A stretch of DNA of 64,000 nt from Cylicocyclus nassatus (GCA_958299035.1 CATQJL010000223.1:75595600-75659599); one strand, 5' to 3'; numbered from the stretch's first letter, positions 21,953 through 34,015 are shown. The notes: generated by a model from the sequence alone, not told the origin. A program made the numbers and translations.

Positions 21953-22730
21953 GCTAGTTTTTGATTCGTCAGCATTCATGATCGACATCAGGTTCCCAAA
22001 GCACACATTATTTTTTCTTCATTCTGAGAGAATCATCGGATTTATTTCTATACGTTTAGATAACTCAAGTCGCGGATAGCCTTTTTTTCGGGCTAGAAAA
22101 CCTGAAACTCAAAATTATTTCGTTTTCCTTAGACGCCGTTTTCCATTCTCTTTCAATTGATTATCTTCAAATTGCATTAAACGGCCTCTTAGAAAATTGC
22201 CAAACACAGCGACTCATGGTTTTACCGAACTTTGATTTCGTTATTCTTCAGTACTGCTGTGCCAGACAGGTTTGGTAGGTGCTCTTTATTCCAATCAAGG
22301 CCTTCAGGCCTCTGAGGAAGACGAAAGGTTAGGCTTTGATTGGAATAAAGAACACCTACCAAACCTGTCTGGCACAGCAGTACTGAAGAATAACGAAATC
22401 AAAGTTCGGTAAAACCATGAGTCGCTGTGTTTGGCAATTTTCTAAGAGGCCGTTTAATGCAATTTGAAGAATCAATTGAAAGAGAATGGAAAACGGCTTC
22501 TAAGGAAAACGAAATAATTTTGAGTTTTAGGTTTTCTAGCCCGAAAAAAAAAGGCTATCCCCGATTTGAGTTATCTAAACGTATAGAAATAAATCCGATG
22601 ATTCTCTCAGAATGAAGAAAAAATAATGTTAAGAGGCCGTTTAATGCACTTTGAAGATAATCAATGAAAGAGAATGGAAAACGGCTTTGGGAACCTGATG
22701 TCGATCATGAATGCTGACGAATCAAAAACT
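21953..22730. repeat. Near-perfect large palindrome
   Basis: Arms of about 350 bp are inverted around 22303-22335. TTTGATTCGTCAGCATTCAT at the left edge returns inverted at the right edge. AGGTTTGGTAGGTG and the CAAAGTTCGGTAAAACCATG segment also appear on both arms with very few differences. The right arm holds one extra copy of the AAGAGGCCGTTTAATGC block (22630-22684). The sequence resembles the mariner-relic part of unit A (GCGGCCTCTTAGAA near 2850). It could be a recent foldback element or an inverted duplication. Confidence 0.8.
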
Positions 22731-23645
22731 AAGAAAATTTTGGTAAATTTCGAGTACGGATAACATGCTGTAATGTAACTGTTAAATACTACAATTTTCT
22801 ACTAAATCTAGTTTTATCGTCATGCAACAATGCAAATAATAGCTCAATTGTCCAATCAACAAGCAGTGGGAGTGATCTGTGGCAAGGGCTAGATTTACTA
22901 TCGGCCGCTAGTTTAGACAAATGAAGACGGCAAAATTGCGCCACTCCATTCTCGTTTTTCAACATTTTTCCCCTCGAGAATTGCATAGTCTCATCCAACA
23001 GATGGTAACTTATATCTCTGCTGTCATGGAACCCTTCAATCAGCTAACTGGAAATAATTGAAAGTGAATACAATTTATCGGTAGCGTCACAAGAAAACTT
23101 GTTTGGAGCAGGAGGATGAGCTATCAAAAAGTGTATTGCCAAAATCAGCGGTAAAGCCTCCAATTTCAAAAAATCAAAGGCATTCCTAAATAAGACTAAT
23201 CTAGACTTCTTTGAAAATCGTTGAATAAAATTACTATAGAAAACAAGCTTGCATTATCCCCTAATTCGGGTAGAACATTTCTATACTTTTAACTCCCATT
23301 TTTTAGAAAATAGAAAACAGCATTGAGACGCAATAATCATTTAGCTGGTTAACAGTATATTCATAAAACTTCCTTGAGTTATGGAGGATGCCTTAGTCTA
23401 TAATTTTAAGGGCATGACATAATGTAGCCTTCGCTATTTACATTGAGGCTAGCGAAAACATGTAAAAGCATAAATTCCGCCATCCTTTCCTGCAATAAAT
23501 CTGTGAGAAGCCTTGTGTAATTCAATGATGATTAGCTCTTCCTAAGCTTGAAAATGATGCTTGTTTGACTTTAAGTATTGCCTTTTCTGATACATTTCTC
23601 ATCATTTCTTTCGATTTCTCGAAGTAGTAAATCGATACGATTTAA
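22731..23645. other. Upstream region of gene C, homologous to D
   Basis: Aligns with 38030-38510 upstream of gene D, including AACAAGCAGT and the CATGACATAATGTAG block. No ORF is conserved. It represents shared promoter-distal DNA of the gene family. Confidence 0.5.
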
Positions 23646-24242
23646 CACGTTGACGACCTTGTGTATCCGCACGTATGCACGCCCTGACTCCCGTTTAGCA
23701 TTTTCGTGCATCCGCGCATATGCACGCTAGTTTTTTAGGTGCAAACGAAAAGTTTTAAGGTAACTTCTATGCAGTAATACTATTAGTGACCTGATTGTCT
23801 TACAGAACACAGGGCATCGCGGCAGCTGTTCAGAAGTTTTGGCCGCAAAATTGGGTAATCAGTACGTTTTTGATGTAGTCAGTACATGCTAATTACGTTT
23901 TCTCGAGAAGGTGAAAACTCTGTATAGCTGTTTTGAAACCAAACAAAGAAGAATCAGACAAAAAACATCTGGTTTTAAAACGCTTTTCTCGAAGAGCGAA
24001 TCCTCAGATATAGCCATTGCATGGATTATTGGAGGGAAAATCGATGCAAAAACCTTAGTTTGTGTAAGTCCTGGTAAGCCTCTGTGATATACCTGTATGT
24101 CTGAACAAAGTTCGCATGTTTTATTAATAAGTGACAAAAAGACTCCCACATAGTGTTTTCGTGCATCCGCGCGTATGCACGGGCCAAATGCGCGAAGGAC
24201 GTTAGTGGGAGTTTCGCCCAAAATGGCGCGGTCGTCAACGTG
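23646..24242. mobile_element. piggyBac-like MITE with TTAA target sites
   Basis: 597 bp with ends CACGTTGACGACC and the inverted GGTCGTCAACGTG, flanked by TTAA on both sides (23642-23645 and 24243-24246), the hallmark of piggyBac elements. Three related motifs near the ends (CCGCACGTATGCACG, CCGCGCATATGCACG, CCGCGCGTATGCACG) look like subterminal repeats. No transposase. It interrupts the conserved upstream block of gene C; A, B and D have the uninterrupted sequence. Confidence 0.88.
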
Positions 24243-24430
24243 TTAAAATTCTCGCTGAACACTTTCTATGAAAAATGAGTTGGCTTGAAATAATTAAGGA
24301 AATAAAGCAATAAAAGCTGATTCACTTTTTTATGGTCAACTTATTTTTACATGTAAGCCAATCCATACAAAAAAGTTATGACCGCCGAGGAATTATCCTT
24401 CCTCTCACCCGCTTGATTTCTCTTATTGTT

Positions 24431-24484
24431 AGCTACATCGAAAAGTGTTCTATTACAGGTCTACATATTCTGCCGAAAAGAACG
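24431..24484 (+). promoter_or_regulatory. Conserved core upstream region of gene C
   Basis: CTACATCGAAAAGTG and TCTATTACAGG precede the ATG at 24485 at the same spacing as in the other paralogues. ATTACAG could be a splice acceptor; CATCGAAAAG sits where a TATA-like element would be. Confidence 0.4.
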
Positions 24485-24783
24485 ATGAAACTTTTCCTGA
24501 TACTGAGTATTTTCGTAATTTGTGCGGCAGAACTAAGGTAACAAGTAAATCTGTAAGACATTACTCCAAAGTAAAAAAGGCTTTTTCCAGAGTTTTGTGG
24601 AGATGTGAAACAATAACAGCACACCCACCACGCTGCGAAAAATTCACGCAGTTTCACCGCTTGAACCTGAGGATTGCAATTTCTCCTGAGATTATTTACG
24701 AAAGAAAAGAGGACTGCGAAAAAAATTGCCTGTACTGGGCGAGCAAACATGGATGGACAGTGACATTGACTAAGAAGCACTGA
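24485..24783 (+). CDS. Secreted single-domain cysteine-rich protein (gene C)
   Basis: Predicted exons are 24485-24537 and 24591-24783 with a 53-bp phase-2 intron (GTAACA to TTTTTCCAG), giving 81 residues. The signal peptide is MKLFLILSIFVICAA. The single domain has C-x9-C-x26-C-x3-C, wider than in genes A, B and D, and ends CEKNCLYW; the tail TLTKKH resembles the KH endings of A and B. An unspliced ORF runs through the intron (24445-24783) but lacks a signal peptide, so the spliced model is preferred. It is the most diverged family member and has a piggyBac-like element about 240 bp upstream. Function unknown. Confidence 0.65.
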
Positions 24784-25395
24784 AACTGAGAAAAACTATG
24801 TGGGTGTGTAGTCCATGCGGTGAAAGTTGCTTAGCTTATTCAAAAAGCATAAACATTAATGTATGAGATAAAATGCTGTCATTACACCAATATGACGTCA
24901 ATTATAAAAAAAGATATAGTTTGGGAAACAGAGCTAATGGTAATGAGTTGTTAAGGATTTTGTTTTTTAACTCGTCTTATATCGCTTACTACTTATGAAA
25001 CAAATAGTTAAGATAACAAAGGTTCATTTGAATTATTGCTAATTGCACACTTTGACAAAGGTATAAATTAGGTTGGCAAATAATTTCTCTTACACTTCAA
25101 TTTCTATTCCTTAAAAATCTATGGAACTTGAAAAAGGAGGAGCAAAGGCCTACGCACCCGGTCAGGTCAAAGTCATGTGCGCAAACACCACTTCATCGGT
25201 GATTAGATTTGCGGACACTTTTGTCAACGGGCTGGCATTTTTCCAGGTAATTAGGGAAAGACAGCGCGACGTAGTAGTCAGTCGAGGTATGTTCCTGGTT
25301 TTTGAAAAGTGTAGAGAGATAGCACAATCGCGTCCGCGCACTTTCACATATGCTACATGGCGCGCCATTTTGACGCACACTCGATTTCGATTAAA
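24784..25395. other. Downstream of gene C
   Basis: The first 80 bp are a decayed version of the downstream ORF seen after A, B and D (GTGTGTAGTCC against GTGTGAAGATA). A lone TTAGGTTGGCAAATAATTTC mariner-like end lies at 25075. A 98-codon ORF starts at 25121 in a patch of higher GC; it matches nothing I recognise. Confidence 0.4.
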
Positions 25396-25808
25396 AGCAG
25401 TGTCTCACCAAAGTTGAGGTCGCGCGGATCTTCACATATTCTATTATAGGGACCTCTAAATGGGAAATTGCAACAAGTCTCAATCAATTTGACCCCCTCC
25501 AGGCCGAGAAAAATTCGCTCAAATTGGTGCGCGGAGAGCCAGTTGGTACGCGCGGACGACTCCTTCGGTCTTCCCCTTACGCGTTTGAACATGTCCCTTC
25601 ACTTGGCATCCACCTCCCCTCTGCTGCTGCCACTTGGCTGAGCCTGAAGTTGGAAGGTATAACTCGTCCACGTTGCTTGCGCGGGGCCTCCATAAAACGG
25701 GGTTTTTGGGAATTTTGTGCGATTTTAAGTCCATATAGTGCTAGACAGGGTCCGACAGGCTTGCAAATTGCAAAAATCTCGGCAACTAAATTTTAGTGAG
25801 ACACTGCC
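25396..25808. mobile_element. TIR element, GGCAGTGTCTCACCAAA family, copy 2
   Basis: Close relative of 449-857 over its full length, with ends AGCAGTGTCTCACC and GTGAGACACTGCC and TTAAA-type flanks. The shared body includes GGTACGCGCGGACGACTCC. Non-autonomous. Confidence 0.78.
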
Positions 25809-26096
25809 TTTAAGAACAACTTTTAAAACCCTCAAATTTTCCAAACTCTTAGTAGGAGAGAAAAATTGGAGAGAGAAAGCACAACTAGGCACGGAGGAAA
25901 AACCGATGACAATTTTAAGTGAGCTTACAAAGTTGTCGTAGACTTGATGATCATTTGTGCATTGCGGCATCAGTCATGCTGTAGTCAAACTCTTCCGCGT
26001 CCGACTTATGGAGAAGATTTGAATTTTAGATTTCCGAAAATTTCCAGGATTTTTCAAAAAATGTATTATTACCAGAAATTATTCGGCAATCTAATA
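25809..26096. other. Spacer, nothing recognised
   Basis: No RNA, TIR or coding signal is evident. An ORF starting at 25944 reads on into the adjacent MITE and is not convincing. Confidence 0.4.
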
Positions 26097-26776
26097 CAGG
26101 GTGTCCCAAAAAAATGTATCGAACGTTTGATCGTCAATATCTCTCTTACCAAGAAGTCTTTTGCCTTGCTCCAGGTACCGTTTTGTAGAGCTGGCTTCAA
26201 CTTAGATTCGTATTATAGAACGAATCACCCATCTCTCTTCATTACTGTAGGATTACGGTGGAAACTTGAAACATATGGTGTCAATGTGGAAAAAGCTGCC
26301 GTTTCAAAAATTTTCAAATAATTGTGAAAAGTTGTGTATTGGGGTTTTTATGGACGCTGAGTTCAATACTCAACTATCCTCAAGGTTGCGAAGCTTTCTA
26401 AACAGTGTAACCGCACTTTTTAGGAACATTGGAAAAATGGCCGCTACCTCTTACCTGGCATAACTCTTCAATAAAACGTCATAATAAGTTGGGAACTTTA
26501 CAGTTGGAACCAACAACTCTAATTAGCTTAGTGTAGAAGCTTTCAGGCTGCTTTGTTTCCTTTCTGAGGCAAAATATGGCCTTTCATTGCTTAAAACCCT
26601 CTTTGAAGTTTGTACCGTAATCCTACAGTAATGAAGAGAAATGAGTGATTCGTTCTATAATGCAAATCTAAGTTGAAGCCGGTCCTACATATTGGTACCT
26701 GAAGCAAGAGAAAAGACTTTTTTAGAAGAGAGATATTAACGATCAAACGTTCGATACATTTTTTTGGGACACCCTG
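26097..26776. mobile_element. TIR MITE, CAGGGTGTCC family, copy 2
   Basis: 680 bp, flanked by TA, with ends CAGGGTGTCCCAAAAAAATG and the inverted CATTTTTTTGGGACACCCTG. Inner sequence (AAGTCTTTTGCCTTGC, TGTAGGATTACGGT) matches copy 1 at 8272-8947. Confidence 0.88.
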
Positions 26777-27498
26777 TATAATAAAAACGATTTGATTTGC
26801 TAAATAATCAATTTGAGGTCATTTTCAAGGCTCAAACAGCATTGAAAGCCGAATACCCATATTAGTCAACACAGCTTTCCTGGAGTAACATAATGATCAA
26901 TACCAGATTTTGCAGTGCTGAGTAGCAGTGTATATGAACTCACTATTATGAGAAAATTAGCATTTGATCGAAGTCCTATGATTTTCTTTCCTCGTTGAGC
27001 CCCTTCAGAAATTACATAAGAATGCTGCATGGTCAATGTAAATTTATGACAAAATTTTTGCTCAATAAAATGACCCTGCACTTTGAGCTTGATCTATGAT
27101 TTTTGCCATAAATTAGCCAAAGCTCACTTCAATTCTCTTACTCATTTAGGTGTTTCCAAGCAGAACTGAAGGATCCTTCCTCGTGAAGGGCTCACCAGGA
27201 TGAAAAGAATTTGTATGTTCAAGGGTTACAAGATTGCAAGAAAAGGTGCTGACACGATATGAGTAGGCTCCAAATAGCGGAACTATCCACCTCACCATCT
27301 GTGACGAAAAAACATCAGCAAGGAAGAAGTCTTGGCGAAAGAAACCTCATTCCAGATGCAAGTTAGATAAAAAAGTGTGGTATGTCAAATTATCAGAGAA
27401 AGCTTTCTATCTTGGCAGAAGAGCTAAACAAACCTACGTTGGATGCACAACAGGAAATCTTTTCGACTCTCGTATCTACATATATCATCGGTTGTAAA
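26777..27498. other. Spacer without recognised gene
   Basis: AT-rich DNA between MITEs. No ORF over 75 codons, no tRNA or TIR found. Confidence 0.4.
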
Positions 27499-27893
27499 GG
27501 CAGTGGATCGGCAAAACTTGACAACCCAGGATTTCAACACAGTAGGTTCCTTATCGTTCAAGTATGAAAGCAGTGCAATCCCGGTTGCACAGCATGCCTT
27601 CCCTGTCGAAAAAATTGCTCTCAGATATACAAGCGCAAGTCAATCTAACGCGCACCAGGACGAGTTCGCAACTTCCTTCTCACCATTGGAGGCTGCCCGC
27701 CGCAATGCTTTAATCATTGGGTCCTGCAACGATTCAGCGCCATCAGCCTTGCTCCACTCGTCCAATCATGAAGGGGGTCGAAAAGCGCTCGTTTTCGCCG
27801 TTTTCGAGCTCTTCAAAGTGGATTTTCGTGATCAGCGTAGTGAATAACCCGAGGTAAGCGAAAATTTAGGTTGAGATTTGGCGAGCCACTGCA
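27499..27893. mobile_element. TTTAAA-flanked MITE, GGCAGTGG family
   Basis: Left end GGCAGTGGATCGGCAAAACT, right end inverted TTTGGCGAGCCACTGC, then TTTAAA, which is shared with the next element. A 134-codon ORF spans most of it (27443-27847) but begins outside the element and has no recognised domain. Confidence 0.7.
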
Positions 27894-27899
27894 TTTAAA

Positions 27900-28164
27900 G
27901 GCACCGTACACCCAAAACAAATGCAACAGATGTTGCAACAACAACTGCAACTGCAATTGCAGCTTACGCTGTTTTGGATTCGTCCGGAGGAGGCGGAGCG
28001 AAAGAAAAGGGGCGGGGTGAAAGAAAATTGAGGGGGGTTTTCTCCGCTCAGAAGCAACATTGGGAGACCGGACCAACGCAGTTGGTCTTCTTCTGGGCCC
28101 AGTATATACACGGCGTAGATAGATCTAGGAAATTCGGTAACTCAAAATTTGGGTGTACGCTGCC
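27900..28164. mobile_element. Short TIR element, GGCACCGTACACCCAAA
   Basis: The inverted ends are GGCACCGTACACCCAAA and TTTGGGTGTACGCTGCC, flanked by TTTAAA and TTCAAA. It directly abuts the previous element, as elements 1 and 2 do at the window start. It contains an imperfect CAA/CTG triplet tract (27920-27963). Confidence 0.72.
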
Positions 28165-28401
28165 TTCAAAGGAGATGATTTACGACTTGATATCGATTGC
28201 AAAATTGCCGACAGTTTATGGTAACGGATTTACTAATTGGAGGCAATTAGTGAGCTGACTATCGTAGCGTAGCGAAATGGTGGAAATAAAGAATCCACTT
28301 AGACAAATGGAAGCACAGCAGATTTTGATGAAGCAACTAAAAGCAAAAAATACTGCTCAGCATAGAGACAGCTCTATCTATAGACGTCGACCCTTATTAT
28401 A

Positions 28402-29939
28402 TAGTGCTGGCCATAGCTATAAAGCCACCTTAAAAATCACTGTAAATTGCTCTCTCTTGTTCGAAATTGTCAGAAAAACCACTGTTCTGTGTGCAAACTA
28501 ACGTCATATCATTGACCAACACGGCTCCCGATTTCTTTGATTTTGGCCGGAGAAAAATTGAAAAACAAAAAGGGGTTCCCAAGGCTGGTCACAGCTATAA
28601 AGCCACCTCTCATTTCCAATCAGTACTACGTTTTTTAAGCCTGAAATTTCTTGTACATATACAGCATCAGAATATGAAACATTTGTCACACTTAGAAGCA
28701 GCTGCCTTTTTGAAAAGAAGATTCATCCTGCATTTTCTGCTTCAAAATGTATAAAAAGTTATAATGTTTGAAAAAACTGCCTTTTCACCAAATTCCCAAG
28801 CGTTTGTTCGACTCAAATGAAAGTCCCAGGCTTCGCCGAGCCTTTGCAATGGGTATGGTGAAAAGCGCAGGAGTCAACATGGCGTAGTCGCTGGTGTTGA
28901 TGAAAGAACGAAGCTCAATCCTAGGTACGCATTTTTGAAAAGCAAATCTCGATTTCTGACGCGCGAAAATTTTCGGTTGGAAGTTGACACCTTGTTTGCA
29001 TGGTGACGTACTCATGCATAAGCAGTCACGCTTTTTACAAAGACGTATTTGTAGCAGTAACTTGAAACGCCTTGTCTGCAGTTCGGTTGTGCGCAGTGTA
29101 TCTCACATGACTTCAAATTTTACTGCTTTGAACTCCTCTTCAAGTCAAATCTTACAAAACTGTCAGGAATACTAGAATTTTAAAGTCTTGAGCGGATTTC
29201 CGCTCGATCGAGAGGTCAGAGTGTGTCACGATCAGGCAAATGCACCACTCATTTTTGAAAAAAAGTCTTTTAAGGCAAAACCAAAATCCTGAGAGTCGCT
29301 ATGATGTTCAAGCTATGCGCACAAGTCTATCGTTGTACAGGCGACGTGCTGAGCACGTGACAGAGCTTTTCGGGCATTAGAACTCAATTTCTGCGGTTTG
29401 AAATCTCGTCTACCTTGTGGTGAGGTTGGGGCTCGTCTATCAATATCAGCGACTACGCCATGTTGACTATTGCGCTTTTCACCATATTTATTGCGAAGGC
29501 TCGGCGAAGCCTAGGACCTTCATTCAAGTCAAACAAATGCTTGAGAATTCGGTGAAATGGCCAGTTTTTTGGATATTATAACTTTTTATATGTTTTGAAG
29601 CAAAAAATGCAGGATGGATCTTTTTTTTAAGAGGCGACTGCTTCCAATTGCGGTAACTGTTGTATATTTTAATATTGTATATGTACAAAAAATTCCACCT
29701 TAAAAAAACGTAGTACTGATTGGAAATGAGAGGTGGCTTTATAGCTTGACCAGCCTTGGGAACCCCTTTTTTCAAATTTTTCAATTTTCTCCGGCCAAAC
29801 TCAGTGAAATCGGGAGCCGTTCTGGTCAATGATATGAAGTTAGTTTGCACACAGAATAGTGGGTTTCTAAACAATTTTGAGCAAGAGAGAGCAAATTACA
29901 GTGACTTTTGAGGTGGCTTTATAGCTATGGCCAGCACTA
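28402..29939. mobile_element. Tc1-like foldback element, TAGTGCTGGCC family
   Basis: 1538 bp with ends TAGTGCTGGCCATAGCTATA and the inverted TATAGCTATGGCCAGCACTA, flanked by TA. Arms of several hundred bp mirror each other; GGTTCCCAAGGCTGGTCA near 28575 returns inverted near 29745, and GGCTTCGCCGAGCCT near 28830 returns near 29495. No transposase motif. Length and architecture match 42809-44354. Confidence 0.85.
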
Positions 29940-30654
29940 TATCTGAGGCATGCTTGCTGTTTCTCGCATTTTCGAAACCGAAAATGCTGAGCTGTCAAAG
30001 CACATAAAAAATCACTACATGGTAGCCTTAAATACCTTATTTCTGAATCTGAATCCTCTCAATTCTGAATAAGATTTGTTGACAAGGGAAGCTGGATCAT
30101 TTATGGTATAGGAATCAAAGTGCAGTTGGTTCGCATGTATGTTGTTTTACGGATATACTGGAGAAACAGAGAGTTGGTGGAAATATCCGCGAAAATTTGG
30201 GCCAAAAGGTTCGTGTATCCTACTGTTAAGAAAAAAACGACACGGGTGCCTTAATATTTGAATAAGTAGATAAGTTCAAATTATGAGTCAAACAATCAAC
30301 TGAATAGACATAATGGAAGCTTGATTCTTTTTAAAGCCAGATTTTGATTGAAGTTCATTGGGAAGACATAGGCGTTTACCGACCATTCGCTTCTCTCCGA
30401 AGCATGACACCAATAATCGAATGTCTAATGGAAGTTGAGTGCAAAAAGAATTCATTGCTTTGGTAAAATTTAAGCTATAGGATAGTTTTCTTATTTGATT
30501 GTTAAACGAATGCAGACCAAACCAGCCATGTCAGCATACTGTAACGAATTTAGGCCTTTGACCTGTCACGGTCATGACAAGGTTTAGTAGCGCCGTTTGA
30601 ATTAGCGCTTTGAATCCGAAACAAAGAAGGAGAAGGTACCCAAACATACTCTAA
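29940..30654. other. Spacer without recognised gene
   Basis: No ORF, TIR pair or RNA gene I can support. Confidence 0.4.
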
Positions 30655-30772
30655 ACTAGTGGACCGGCAATCTAAAGGTGCGAGATTGGAGCGTTCGTTT
30701 CGGGATCCTCCGCTGTTTCCCGCTGTTGGAAGATTTTTGAATCGAGCTAACGATTCTTTATATATTAGATAG
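30655..30772. repeat. Dispersed repeat, copy 1
   Basis: Shares an ordered series of blocks with 60929-61047: ACTAGTGGACC, AATCTAAAGGTGC, TTTCGGGATCC, and GAGCTAACGATTCT. It is possibly a tRNA-derived or other short interspersed repeat, but A and B box matches are weak. Confidence 0.5.
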
Positions 30773-31140
30773 CAGGGAGATCGCATGGTGAAGTCATATT
30801 ACAGAACGGAGCACATGTACTCTGCGGTATTTTATACAGATCAGATCATGAAGTATGTTAGGATTCCCAAGTGAATTAGGCAGGTTTAAGCTATTTATCA
30901 AAATTCCGACTTTCTACTGAAGATTTAGCAGTTTCTGCTAAACTAGGTTGACATTCAGGCTTGCTTGAAGTATTCTTTTATTATTGTTCTCTCATCTAAT
31001 GCTCATTATCTAAGTGCTAATGGGAAGGGACTAGGAATGGTGCCGGTTGTCTTTGGTGAAAGGCGCTTCCAAGCCTTTTTTGTTTCTCAAATAATTAGAC
31101 TTATTGTGAAACACTTTCACAAATTTATGAATTGCTTGTA

Positions 31141-31815
31141 CAGGGTGTCCCAAAAGTAAGTACACACTTTTCAAACGTTAGCATCTCTCTTCCCATTAGT
31201 TTTTTTCCGCCAATCAAGTACCTTATTTTAGAGGAGGCTTCAACTTAGATTTACAGTATGGAGCGAATCACCGATCGCTGTTCATTACTATAGGATTACG
31301 GTAAGAACTTCCAGCATGTGGAGCCATTATGAAATATGCGATCTAACAATTTTTTTCAAAAAATCTGAAAAATCGTGTACCAGGGTTTTTGCGCACGCCG
31401 ATTCCGCTACACAACTTTTTACGAGTGTTTTCAGCTTTTTTGACGGTGCAATCACAATTCTGACGAATACTGGGAATTCGGTCATTACGGTTTACCTGGG
31501 ATAACCTCTGGAAAGAAGCATCACAGTAAAGTGAAAATTTCATATTCGAAATCAGCGGCTTCCACAACCATAGCACAAGAGTCTTCGGCTCGTTTGGTTT
31601 TGTTCCAAGGCAGAATATGGCTTCCAATGGCCTAAAATCCTTGTCGAAGTTCCTACAGTAATCCTACAGTAGTGAAGAAAGATTGATGATTCGCTCGATA
31701 CCGTAAATCTTTTGAAGCCTCTTCTACAGAATGGTACTTAAAGGGCGGAAAAAGACGCAATGGTAAGAGAGATATTAACGATTAAAAATTGTGTACTTAC
31801 TTTTGGGACACCCTG
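31141..31815. mobile_element. TIR MITE, CAGGGTGTCC family, copy 3
   Basis: 675 bp, flanked by TA, with ends CAGGGTGTCCCAAAAGTAAG and the inverted CTTACTTTTGGGACACCCTG. The body (AGGCTTCAACTTAGATTTAC, TATAGGATTACGGT) is homologous to the copies at 8272 and 26097 but more diverged. Confidence 0.86.
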
Positions 31816-32425
31816 TACACTAGTTGGCTTCATAACGCCTAGAAACAGTTGCAATGACCTCGGAAGGTAGCAGAGAAGGACAAGTTGTGCAAGTATGGAA
31901 GTTTGTCAGTACATGATGCTCAAGAAGTGCTATTGCCAGTTGCATAATAGAGAAAAATTTCAATGAACTTTTTGAAATGCACTTTAGAGTGTTTATTATC
32001 ATTGCAAATCTTTAGATTATTGCAAATCTATTTATGCTAAACCGTGAAAAAACTCATTTTTTGCGCTAAAAAGACCAAGCTAGAAGTGTGAAAGGCAAGC
32101 AATTGTTTCCCCCGTTACCGTACCCCGCGTAAAGCTGCAAGAAGAGCTTGTTACATCTTGTTACCCTTTTCGACCTATACAGATAATAACTAATTTTCTA
32201 ACATAACATACTCAAAAAGATTTTTTAGTCTCGAATTGAGGTTTCTTATCAAACAGTGATATGACAGCTACTACAGTATTACTGAATGATTTAGACTTGT
32301 GGTGGATCGGTCTCAACCTGTATAAAACTTTCGCAACTTCAACTTGTGAATAGAAACAGACTTATCGTTGTGCATACATCTATGTACGACGTGCATTAAT
32401 TGTGATTGGGATAAATAATCAATTA
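31816..32425. other. Spacer without recognised gene
   Basis: AT-rich; no supported coding or RNA feature. Confidence 0.4.
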
Positions 32426-33233
32426 TCAGGTAGTTCCATAAGCTCGTAGCGTTTTTATTTTCGTTGCCGCAAGATGCGTCTATCATTTAAAAGGGATGAC
32501 TGTGCTTTTTAAAATACGAATACTGATTTCGTTGGAAAGCTGATTCACTCGTATCTAGCAGCTTCCAAAGTTGGAAATCTTAAAAAGCAAAAAACAGCAG
32601 TTTTGGCATTTGCGCATTTTTTCTTATGAAAAGAAGCGCTTTTGCACAGATTTTTGTGTCGATTATAGAATAACGCTCGCACATCAATATGAGAAAAAAG
32701 GTTTGGATTGCTACGAAAGATCAAGGGCTGAGCAACTTCGGAGACGGGGAGGACGTCCTGCACTGGAAATTGCTGTACAGGTAGGCGATGGTCAACCATG
32801 GCGTAAGCAATCCAACTGCACCGTCTAAACCAGGTCCTACTGCAGAAAAAGCCTAACAGACAGATCCAGGCGCTTTTCTGCATGACGAAACATGGCCTCA
32901 TAAAGCAAATCTCGTCAAAACTGTCCTGCACCATTTGACTGGGAGGTACCTCAGTACCCAAGTACTCTCCAAATCTCATTCTATCAGATTACTATTTGTT
33001 CCGCTCTTTGGCAAATCTCATGAGTGGTGCCTGTCTCGATTTCAGTAAGTAGTTTAAGCGCTGGTTAGATGACTCAGACCCGGCGCGTTGCCGTTTGAAA
33101 AACTGAGGCTGAGAAGCTAGCAAGAGTGTGCCAAAAGGCGTGCGCTACAACGACAAATATAATTTTTATTGTTTTACTGTAAATTGATGATTTTATGATT
33201 TATAAAACGCTATGAACTTAAGGAACGACCTAA
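32426..33233. mobile_element. Decayed mariner-type element
   Basis: 808 bp, flanked by TA. Left end TCAGGTAGTTCCATAAGCTC and right end inverted CTTAAGGAACGACCTAA show the mariner TTAGGTNGTTCC pattern. The inside is GC-richer and holds a 144-codon minus-strand ORF (32545-32979) with no recognisable DD34D catalytic region, so it looks non-autonomous or heavily decayed. Confidence 0.7.
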
Positions 33234-33638
33234 TATTATGAGATTGTGCAATGGCGCTCGTTTGAGTAGTAAGCTACAGGACTCATCGACAGCAGTGTCT
33301 GTCCGAGCACCGCATCTCCGTTTGGCCTGAACTCTGCATCTTTTTCGCTAACAAGCTCTCTGGTCATTTATCCACCGCGGTCTAGGAAAGGCGGTGCCTC
33401 AGTTGCTTAGATATGATTAGAGAGAACGATCGCGGAAGAGGTGCAGACTCCCGCAGGGGAGTGGAGATGCTGTGCACCAGACATTGCAATTGATAAGCCC
33501 TGTGAGTTGCGTGGATAGCGGGAGAGCACATGGCATCGGAAAGATTCAATTGCCTGTGGCCCACCGAGCCGCAGAGAAATAGTTTTAGAAACCATAAGTT
33601 TGGCTTTTACATTTTCTTTGCTACCGCCACTTTTTGAA

Positions 33639-34015
33639 GGCAGTGGCTAGGCAAAATGACAAATTTGATATTCATTGTTCTCGGTCCCTCTGGATGAGCT
33701 AAATCCAAGACTGTGCTTTGCAGCTTCAAAAGGTACCAATAATCCGCTTTTCCAGAAGTGAAAAGTGCTATTTGGGCTATGCCTGCCCTCGAGCGCGATT
33801 GGCTCGTGGGTACCGTAGGTACGCTGTCTACACTCAAAAGCCAATCGCGCTCTAGAGAGCAGGCATACGCGGTCCGCTCAAACAGCATTTTCACGTTTGA
33901 AAAAGCAGGTTATTGGTACCCTCTGAAGCTGCAGAGCACAGTCCTGGACTTAGCTCATCCAGGGAAACCAAGAACGACGAATGTTCCAATGCTGTAATTC
34001 TGCCGAGCCGCTGCC
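33639..34015. mobile_element. TTTAAA-type foldback MITE, GGCAGTGGCTAGGC
   Basis: 377 bp. Ends are GGCAGTGGCTAGGCAAAAT and the inverted ATTCTGCCGAGCCGCTGCC, with TTTGAA and TTTAAG flanks. Arms invert around 33820; GAGCGCGATTGGCT at 33790 returns as AGCCAATCGCGCTC at 33838. Same family as 49-442. Confidence 0.82.

Noticed and set aside
24445..24783. Single-exon 112-codon ORF over gene C
   Set aside because: It reads through a good 53-bp intron and lacks a signal peptide; the spliced model matches the family.
25121..25417. 98-codon ORF beginning MELEKGGAKAYAPGQ
   Set aside because: It has higher GC than its surroundings but no family match; its end runs into the adjacent TIR element, so a gene is not supported.
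32545..32979. 144-codon minus-strand ORF inside the mariner-type element, considered as a transposase
   Set aside because: No helix-turn-helix or DD34D-type catalytic pattern could be recognised.
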